DNA of 37,169 nucleotides from Planctomycetota bacterium (GTDB taxonomy: Bacteria > Planctomycetota > Planctomycetia > Pirellulales > Thermoguttaceae): positions 1-37,169 of the forward strand of contig JAUWNG010000022.1 of assembly GCA_030612765.1 (NCBI GenBank). Reading direction: 5' to 3'. Position 1 is the stretch's first letter. Each line of letters starts with the position of its first letter. A program made the position numbers and the translations under genes. Positions 32,745-37,169 of this stretch are shown in pieces. Under the pieces are notes generated by a model. It had not been told where the DNA came from, searched no databases, and saw only the letters and a list, made by a program, of their open reading frames with translations.

Positions 32745-33770
32745 TTATTCCTCGATCCGCCCCTCGACCAAATGGACGATCCGGTCGGCCTGATCGGCGA
32801 TGGAGCGGTCGTGCGTGACCATCACTATAGTGAGGTTTCGCTGGAGGTTCAAGTCCCGCAGAATGCGGATGATTTCCACGCCCGTGGACTGGTCGAGGTT
32901 GCCGGTCGGCTCGTCGGCCAGCAGCAGCCGGGGTTGGGCCACCAACGCCCGGGTAATGGCCGCCCGCTGCATCTCGCCGCCCGACAGCTCGCACGGCCGA
33001 TGCCCCAGCCGATGGCCCAGACCGACCATTTCCAACAGCTCTTTGGCCTCCGCGCGATACTTCCGCCGCCGAGCGAGAAAAGACCACGTGCCGTGCCTAA
33101 TCATCAGCGGCGCGAGCACGTTTTCCAACGTGTTCAGCTCGGGCAGCAGGTGATAGAACTGAAAGATCATGCCGAACCGGCGGTTCCGCAAGAGGTCGCG
33201 CTCGGCCGCCGGGAGGTTGTCGATGCGTCGTCCGTCGTAGTGGATTTCGCCCCGGTCGGGCGAGTCGAGCGTACCCAGCAGGTGCAGCAGTGTGCTCTTG
33301 CCGCAGCCGCTTTGACCGACGATGGCCAGGAACTCGCCCTGACGGACCTCCATGTCCACGCCCCGCAACACCGGCACTTCGACCGGTCCCTTGCGATAGC
33401 TCTTGTACAGGTCGATCGTCCGCAGTTGGTCGGAGGAGGGTTCGGGGTTCGGGGTTCGGGGTTCGGGGATTTGAGATTCGAGATCAGGCGGGAGCGGCAG
33501 TTCAACTGCCGCGCCAACGGGAAGATCAATGGCCGGTAAACCGACCATCCCTCGTCTCCCGTCCCCCGTCTCGCGCCCCTTGGCCCTGGCGGAACTGTCC
33601 CATTCCAGGCTGCCGGAAAGGAACATGTAGTAGACGTACAGTTCCCGGGCGTGGGGGTCTTCGAGCAACATGGACCGCAACCGTTCGGCGTCTTCCGGCG
33701 CGAGTTCGTCTTCGCGCATTGCCCAGAGCAAGCGGCAAATCTCGTCCGAGTTGTGTTGCAGTTCGGTCAT
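32745..33770 (-). CDS. FecR-N-like domain fused to a LolD/MacB-type ABC ATPase
   Basis: Residues 1-55 of 341 (ICRLLWAMREDELAPEDAER, LLEDPHARELYVYYMF) match the N-terminal domain of proteins that follow ECF sigma factors in planctomycetes. Residues 56-115 are a linker with repeat-derived PEPRTPNPEP. From about 118 the protein is an ABC ATPase of the LolD/MacB group: Walker A GQSGCGKST (152-160), Q-loop FQFYHLLPELNTLENV, signature LSGGEMQRAAITRAL, Walker B LLLADEPTGNLD and the H-loop VTHD. The ATG lies in the ATGA overlap with the sigma factor stop, which fixes the start. Permease genes are not adjacent. The sigma factor may thus be controlled by ATP-binding state, or the fusion may be a recent result of the TTCGGGG repeat joining two genes. 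Confidence 0.85.
   Translation of the reverse strand: MTELQHNSDEICRLLWAMREDELAPEDAERLRSMLLEDPHARELYVYYMFLSGSLEWDSSARAKGRETGDGRRGMVGLPAIDLPVGAAVELPLPPDLESQIPEPRTPNPEPSSDQLRTIDLYKSYRKGPVEVPVLRGVDMEVRQGEFLAIVGQSGCGKSTLLHLLGTLDSPDRGEIHYDGRRIDNLPAAERDLLRNRRFGMIFQFYHLLPELNTLENVLAPLMIRHGTWSFLARRRKYRAEAKELLEMVGLGHRLGHRPCELSGGEMQRAAITRALVAQPRLLLADEPTGNLDQSTGVEIIRILRDLNLQRNLTIVMVTHDRSIADQADRIVHLVEGRIEE
33436..33480. repeat. TTCGGGG heptamer array inside the ABC ATPase gene
   Basis: About four copies of TTCGGGG/TTCGGGGT encode the proline-rich linker PEPRTPNPEP between the FecR-N-like and ATPase domains. It matches the array before purQ in the other orientation. Confidence 0.88.
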
Positions 33771-34291
33771 CGCGGCGCCTCCGCCGCCATTTCCCGGCGA
33801 ATGCACTCGTAGAGGACTTGATGGATGCGGTCCAGGGTGCGATAGATCGATCGTGGCGACCGCCCCAACTCGTCGGCGACCGTCTTCGTCGTCGCGTTTG
33901 GCTCATATCGCCGGTCGAGCATGTTCCGATCGTCGTCGCTGAGCTTGGAGCGGCACTTTTCCAAGGCCCAGTGCAAATCGTCGAGCCGGTCGGTCATTGC
34001 CGCGGCCGTGCCGTGGATGGCCTCCAGCACGGCATCGTCCAACAGCAGCGGGTTGCTTTTCCGCTTAGCCCGATAATGCAGAACCTTGTAGTGCGCCACT
34101 TTGATTGCCCAGGCCCGGAAGTTGCTGCCCGGGATGAACTCGCTGAACTTCTGCCAGAGCGTGAGGCTGGTTTCCTGGAAAACCTCCTCGGCGTCCACCT
34201 TATTGGGCACCAACATCAGGATGTACGAGAATATCCACCGTGCATCCTTGGTGAACAACAAGACAAAGTCATTGCCCATCGAGTCGGTCAT
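33767..34291 (-). CDS. ECF-type RNA polymerase sigma factor
   Basis: The 174-residue protein is a sigma-70 family factor with regions 2 and 4 only. Region 2 shows SYILMLVPNKVDAEEVFQET with WQKFSEF and FRAWAIKVAHYKVLHYRAKR; region 4 has the helix-turn-helix TVADELGRSPRSIYRTLDRI. The pattern is that of the group often called the Rhodopirellula/Verrucomicrobium family. The stop TGA overlaps the ATG of the FecR-N/ABC fusion (ATGA), so the two are translated together. A TATAAT box on the minus strand lies at 34369-34364, about 75 bp before the start, but its -35 is poor. Confidence 0.88.
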   Translation of the reverse strand: MTDSMGNDFVLLFTKDARWIFSYILMLVPNKVDAEEVFQETSLTLWQKFSEFIPGSNFRAWAIKVAHYKVLHYRAKRKSNPLLLDDAVLEAIHGTAAAMTDRLDDLHWALEKCRSKLSDDDRNMLDRRYEPNATTKTVADELGRSPRSIYRTLDRIHQVLYECIRREMAAEAPR

Positions 34292-34497
34292 CAGAAACGC
34301 CCCAAAATGCGGGATAACTTCCCTCGCCCAGAGGAGATTTGCGGGCCATAATCGCCTTATATTATTATAATCAGGCGAGCGGGAAAATTTTGACGCGCAA
34401 GTTTTGGAGCCAGACCGGGGCGTTGCCGGCCCCCCAGGCCGATGTGCTGGCGGGAGGTGAGAAGAATGGCAACCGTTTACAGGCCGGCGGGGTATCC

Positions 34498-34572
34498 GTC
34501 ATCCTGAGCGCAGAGAAGGATCTCTGATGAAGATGCGTTGCTGGCGAGATCCTTCGCTGCGCTCAGGATGAC
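34498..34572. repeat. CTGAGCGCAGCGAAG inverted repeat, copy 2
   Basis: GTCATCCTGAGCGCAGAGAA and the right arm TTCGCTGCGCTCAGGATGAC form imperfect inverted ends. It corresponds to the element at 21125-21198. Confidence 0.88.
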
Positions 34573-34614
34573 GATCGCCCCGTGAGCGGTTACCGCGGAT
34601 TGTTGTCATAGTTT

Positions 34615-34679
34615 GTAGGTTATGCTTCAGCATAACAAACCGATTACCCATCCAATTGTTATGCTGAAGCATAACCTAC
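34615..34679. repeat. GTAG-type paired palindrome (GTTATGC family), copy 2
   Basis: GTAG and GTTATGCTTCAGCATAAC at the left; GTTATGCTGAAGCATAAC and CTAC at the right. It begins 9 bp after the scpB stop codon and may form the end of that transcript. Confidence 0.93.
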
Positions 34680-34687
34680 AGCCCTGA

Positions 34688-35434
34688 TCACGGCGGGCCG
34701 GCATCCTCGCTCCGCGGCAGGTCGTCGAGCGATTCCAGATTGAATAGCCGCAGGAAGCGGTCCGTGGTGTGGTAGTGGGGCGTGCGGCGGTTCGGTTCCG
34801 GCCGCTCGATCCGCAACAGACCGCGACGCACCAAGTGGGCCAACACGTGGCGGCTGGGTTTGCCTCGCAGATGGCTGATCCTCTCGCCGGTCATCGGCTG
34901 CCCGTAGGCCACCAACGCCAGCACGTCGATGGCCGCCTGCGACAGCCGAGCTTCGCGGATGCGGCCGTAGAAACGGTTGCGCAGGGAGCGAAACTCCTCG
35001 CTGAGTGCAAGCCGATAGCCGTTGTCCTCGCCGACGACGCGATACGGAGCGACGACGGCGTCGTAGCGCCGGTTCAATTCATCCACCAGCGGCGGAATCT
35101 CGTCCACGGACACGTCGCGCATCAGTTCCGCCGCCCGACCGGGCGAGATCGGTTGATTGTCGCGGTTGCCCACGAACAGCATCGCCTCCAGAATGGTTCG
35201 CGGATTGACCGGGCAGGGATCTTCCTCGCCGGGTGGCACTGGCGTCTCGCCAGTGCTGAGTTGGGATTGGCCCGGAGTCGCCAACACCGGCGAGTCGCCA
35301 GTGCCACCCGACGGCGGCGTTTCCTCGCTCTGCCGCGGTTCCGTCTCCATCACTTGCGAAAACGCACGCGCCAACTCGTCCAGCGAAATGCCTTGCGGCT
35401 CGGACTCGAACGACGGATCGGGGGATGGGGACAT
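34688..35434 (-). CDS. scpB: Segregation and condensation protein B with a repeat insertion
   Basis: The 248-residue protein is the winged-helix subunit that joins ScpA and Smc in chromosome condensation. The first wing begins at about residue 80 (ILEAMLFVGNRDNQPISPGR); LSQAAIDVLALVAYGQPMTG and ERISHLRGKPSRHVLAHLVR form the second. The segment at about residues 42-68 (GGTGDSPVLATPGQSQLSTG and so on) is encoded by the palindrome 35231-35309 and lies in the N-terminal tail, which varies between species. The start at 35434 overlaps the stop of the preceding toxin gene (TAATG). No scpA or smc gene is in view. The C-terminus is typical. Confidence 0.88.
   Translation of the reverse strand: MSPSPDPSFESEPQGISLDELARAFSQVMETEPRQSEETPPSGGTGDSPVLATPGQSQLSTGETPVPPGEEDPCPVNPRTILEAMLFVGNRDNQPISPGRAAELMRDVSVDEIPPLVDELNRRYDAVVAPYRVVGEDNGYRLALSEEFRSLRNRFYGRIREARLSQAAIDVLALVAYGQPMTGERISHLRGKPSRHVLAHLVRRGLLRIERPEPNRRTPHYHTTDRFLRLFNLESLDDLPRSEDAGPP
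35231..35309. repeat. GGTGGCACTGGCG palindromic element inside scpB
   Basis: GGGTGGCACTGGCGTCTCGC and GCGAGTCGCCAGTGCCACCC are almost exact inverted arms of a 79-bp element, read in frame within the N-terminal tail of ScpB. Confidence 0.88.
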
Positions 35435-35700
35435 TATGCACGAAACTTCTTGTCGAACTCGCTGTGACTGCCGATCCAAAACCAGACTATTGTGTCTTTG
35501 TGCTTGCGGCCCACTGCTCGATAATCCTGTGTAACACGCACCGACCAATAGTCCGGGTTGCAGCGCAGGCGTTTGAAACGGAGTCCGGGATGCAAAGGAT
35601 TGTCGCGGAAGAGATAAAATGCTTCTTGCGCTTCCTTGCGCACATTGTGGGGCAAGGCACGAAACAAGTGCCAGAAGCGATCAGTCGTGATCGATTTCAT
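35434..35700 (-). CDS. RelE/ParE-like toxin
   Basis: The 88-residue protein looks like a RelE/HigB-type toxin: FWHLFRALPHNVRKEAQEAF, the central DNPLHPGLRFKRL, and YWSVRVTQDYRAVGRKHKD with IVWFWIGSHSEFDKKF. Such enzymes cut mRNA on ribosomes. The ATG overlaps the stop of the antitoxin gene by 4 bp (ATGA) and the stop overlaps the scpB ATG (TAATG), so all three are read from one transcript. The pair occurs in other bacteria, including cyanobacteria, as I recall. Confidence 0.85.
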   Translation of the reverse strand: MKSITTDRFWHLFRALPHNVRKEAQEAFYLFRDNPLHPGLRFKRLRCNPDYWSVRVTQDYRAVGRKHKDTIVWFWIGSHSEFDKKFRA

Positions 35701-35921
35701 GACATCTTTTCCGGGTCCAAGGGCGTCGTCCTGCCCGCGTGGTAGTCTTCCATTGCTTCCTCGGCAGCCCGGTCCAGCGCAGGTCGCGGTCGCGGATCAT
35801 TGATGATTTGCTCCCAGGGGTCGGGATCAAGCATCACCAAAATCGCTTCATGCCGCCCGCTGCCAAGAGGTTCTTCGGGCACGATCTGCCCGTCGTTGAT
35901 CAAAACCTTGATTGCCTTCAT
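35697..35921 (-). CDS. Antitoxin of the RelE-like pair
   Basis: The 74-residue protein begins with a short strand-turn-strand region (IKVLINDGQIVPEEPLGSGR then AILVMLDPDPWEQI), followed by an acidic tail rich in proline and glutamate (DPRPRPALDRAAEEAMEDYH). It would neutralise the toxin encoded right after it. The family is not one I can name with certainty. The start at 35921 is supported by GGAGGG 9 bp upstream, while the upstream ATG at 35960 has no good site. Confidence 0.75.
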   Translation of the reverse strand: MKAIKVLINDGQIVPEEPLGSGRHEAILVMLDPDPWEQIINDPRPRPALDRAAEEAMEDYHAGRTTPLDPEKMS

Positions 35922-35978
35922 CGTCGGACCCTCCACATCATCGTCGCTGGGTTTATCCATTCCACTTAATAATCTTTA

Positions 35979-36006
35979 ATTTTAGCACAGTTTGGGACCG
36001 CATCAA
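35979..36006 (-). promoter_or_regulatory. Promoter of the toxin-antitoxin-scpB operon
   Basis: On the minus strand TTGATG (36006-36001) and TAAAAT (35984-35979) are 16 bp apart. It lies directly after the isomerase stop codon. Confidence 0.55.
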
Positions 36007-36008
36007 GC

Positions 36009-36878
36009 TCAGTGCATTGCCGACTCCGGCAGCCACCTCTTGGCCACTTCGCCCTTCATAAACGCAAGTCCCTCGGCGGCTAGTCGGTGCTCATTGTCGT
36101 ACATCCGCCGCCAAATCTTCGTGGCGGGAACCAACCTTTCCAACGACAGTCCGAAGGCCTCGATCACCATCAAGTTGTCGTAGCCGATCTCATGCAGAGC
36201 GTCGAAGGTTTCGGCCCAGCGGACGTTGCCAGCCCCGGGCGTGCTGCGGTCGTTCTCCGAAATGTGGACGTGGACGAGCAGGTCCTTCAACTCCCGAATC
36301 GCCGCCGAAGTGTTTTTTTCTTCGATGTGGGAGTGGAAGGTGTCGTACATCATCCGGCAGCGCGGGTGGTCCACCTCGCGGCAGAAGCGAGCGCCGTCGG
36401 CAGCCGTGTTCAAGAGGTAGCACTCGAAACGGTTGAGATACTCCAGCCCCAACGTCACGCCGCACCGTTCGGCGTACTCGGCCACTTCGCGCATGCTCTC
36501 GACGGCCCAGTTCCATTCGTCCTTCGTCGGCCCCGCGCCGCTGAAGTGCCCCAGTGCGGAATGGAACGGGCCGACAAGGGTCTCGGCCCCCGCCGCCTGG
36601 CAACAGTCCAACGCGGCCTTGTTGGCCTCGATTCCCTGGCGACGAATTTTGGGGTCGGGACTCATCGGATCCTCGTCCGCCCCACGCACGGTCACGGCGG
36701 TTCGAGCCAGCCCGGCGTTGTCGAGATGCTTGTTCCAACTCGCGTATTTCTTCACGTCCGACTCGAACACCGGCAACTCGACGGCGTCGAAACCGATTTC
36801 TTTGATCTGATCCAACAGCGGCAACGCCTCGTCGTCGATCGTGTCGGCCCACAACAACAGGTTCATTCCATAACGCAT
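36009..36878 (-). CDS. Sugar-phosphate isomerase/epimerase (xylose isomerase-like TIM barrel)
   Basis: The 289-residue protein belongs to the AP-endonuclease-2/xylose-isomerase-like TIM barrel superfamily: MRYGMNLLLWADTIDDEALP, IGFDAVELPVFESDVKKYAS, GVTLGLEYLNRFECYLLNTA (metal-binding glutamate), VDHPRCRMMYDTFHSHIEEK (metal-binding D and H), then VHVHISENDRSTPGAGNVRW. The set resembles D-tagatose/D-psicose 3-epimerases. These act on ketoses using Mn or Co; the substrate cannot be chosen. GGAGC 8 bp before the ATG is the ribosome site. It stands upstream of the toxin-antitoxin promoter in the same direction. Confidence 0.85.
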   Translation of the reverse strand: MRYGMNLLLWADTIDDEALPLLDQIKEIGFDAVELPVFESDVKKYASWNKHLDNAGLARTAVTVRGADEDPMSPDPKIRRQGIEANKAALDCCQAAGAETLVGPFHSALGHFSGAGPTKDEWNWAVESMREVAEYAERCGVTLGLEYLNRFECYLLNTAADGARFCREVDHPRCRMMYDTFHSHIEEKNTSAAIRELKDLLVHVHISENDRSTPGAGNVRWAETFDALHEIGYDNLMVIEAFGLSLERLVPATKIWRRMYDNEHRLAAEGLAFMKGEVAKRWLPESAMH

Positions 36879-36898
36879 AATTTGCTCCGGGAGTAAGT

Positions 36899-36957
36899 TG
36901 TCGGTTTTCAGTTGTCGGTTTTGAGTTGTCAGTTGTCGGTGGTCAGTTGTTTTGCCC
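36899..36957. repeat. GTTGTCGGTTTT short tandem repeat
   Basis: About four copies of TTGTCGGTTTTCAG/TGAGTTGTCAG occur in a row. An inverted partner (ACTGAAAACTGACAACTC) lies at 37012-37027. Confidence 0.75.
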
Positions 36958-37011
36958 GTTTAGCGGCCGTGTCCACGTGGCCATTTCCCGGCGTGGACGC
37001 CGGGGCTAAAC
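36958..37011. repeat. CCGGCGTGGACGCCGG repeat, copy 2
   Basis: GTTTAGCGGCC at the left and TTTCCCGGCGTGGACGCCGG with GGCTAAAC at the right match the copy that forms the 3' end of the YdjY-type gene at 17154-17211. Confidence 0.85.
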
Positions 37012-37113
37012 TGAAAACTGACAACTCAAAACGGCCTTGTCGAACTATCAGTGCGTTAAATCCGTAAAACAAGGAAGAAACGGATTTCACTCACGAATGA
37101 AAGGAGTCTCGAC

Positions 37114-37169
37114 ATGGCTGGAACACGTAAAGGTACATACAAAATCACAAATTGGAGGAAATACAACGA
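37114..37169 (+). mobile_element. IS5-family transposase, 5' end (cut by window edge)
   Basis: The first 18 codons, from ATG 37114, encode MAGTRKGTYKITNWRKYN, which resembles the N-terminus of IS5-type DDE transposases (NWxEYN). AAGGAG is 8 bp before the start. The left end of the element probably lies between 37030 and 37113; its inverted repeat cannot be confirmed as the right end is out of view. Confidence 0.7.

Larger units (their letters stand above)
34292..34687. other. Gene-free region between sigma factor and scpB
   Basis: This 396-bp stretch contains the AT-rich -10 candidate at 34364-34369, the CTGAGCGCAG element at 34498-34572 and the GTAG palindrome pair at 34615-34679. No credible gene was found. 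Confidence 0.6.

Noticed and set aside
35922-35960. Longer antitoxin start (ATG 35960)
   Set aside because: The start at 35921 has a much better Shine-Dalgarno (GGAGGG) and the extension shows no conserved sequence.

Overview
The window (about 60% G+C) looks like a chromosomal segment of a planctomycete, probably of the Pirellulales type. The reasons are the kinds of genes present: a Planctomycetes/Verrucomicrobia-type ECF sigma factor coupled to a FecR-N-like domain, a second small FecR-N-like protein, a YdjY-type secreted protein, a SpoVG carrying a zinc ribbon, a secreted beta-helix protein and a HEAT-repeat protein. Short genes facing both ways with many dispersed palindromic repeats also fit. 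This assignment is inference from gene content. No rRNA, tRNA or CRISPR array was seen.

Layout. 1-6.5 kb: HEAT-repeat protein, a frameshifted histidine phosphatase, RidA, a short GT2-type glycosyltransferase and a secreted beta-helix protein. 6.6-14 kb: tyrA, an orphan CopG/BrnA-like antitoxin, a PurS-PurL fusion, two small secreted proteins, a DUF433-like remnant and purQ. 14-21 kb: spoVG, ispE, a CheY-like regulator, a YdjY-type protein, an HD-GYP phosphodiesterase, a small FecR-N-like protein and a DedA membrane protein. 21.3-22 kb: a YefM/RelE-type toxin-antitoxin pair. 22-27.6 kb: one operon, ilvN-like, ptb, buk and four subunits of a 2-oxoacid:ferredoxin oxidoreductase. 27.7-29.1 kb: a small protein plus HNH endonuclease pair and a low-G+C unknown. 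29.2-32.6 kb: ilvE and an OPT-family oligopeptide transporter. 32.7-34.3 kb: ECF sigma factor and an ATGA-coupled FecR-N/ABC-ATPase fusion. 34.7-36.9 kb: a toxin-antitoxin pair coupled to scpB, then a sugar-phosphate isomerase/epimerase. The right edge cuts into an IS5-like transposase gene.

How genes work together. OPT transporter, IlvE, the oxidoreductase, Ptb and Buk form a plausible route for fermenting branched-chain amino acids: peptide uptake, transamination, oxidative decarboxylation to acyl-CoA with reduced ferredoxin, then ATP from acyl phosphate. PurL and PurQ together make FGAM synthase.

The most striking feature is the repeat content. A 134-bp double-hairpin element occurs six times and supplies the stop codon of three genes. 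Several unrelated palindromes share the REP-like layout GTAG-hairpin ... hairpin-CTAC. Repeat elements of several families lie in frame inside coding sequences: four times in purL, once in scpB, and also in the oxidoreductase gamma and ferredoxin subunits, the YdjY-type protein, the ABC ATPase and the HEAT protein. This resembles the Rickettsia palindromic elements, but with several families in one genome. No mobilising REP-associated transposase is encoded in the window.
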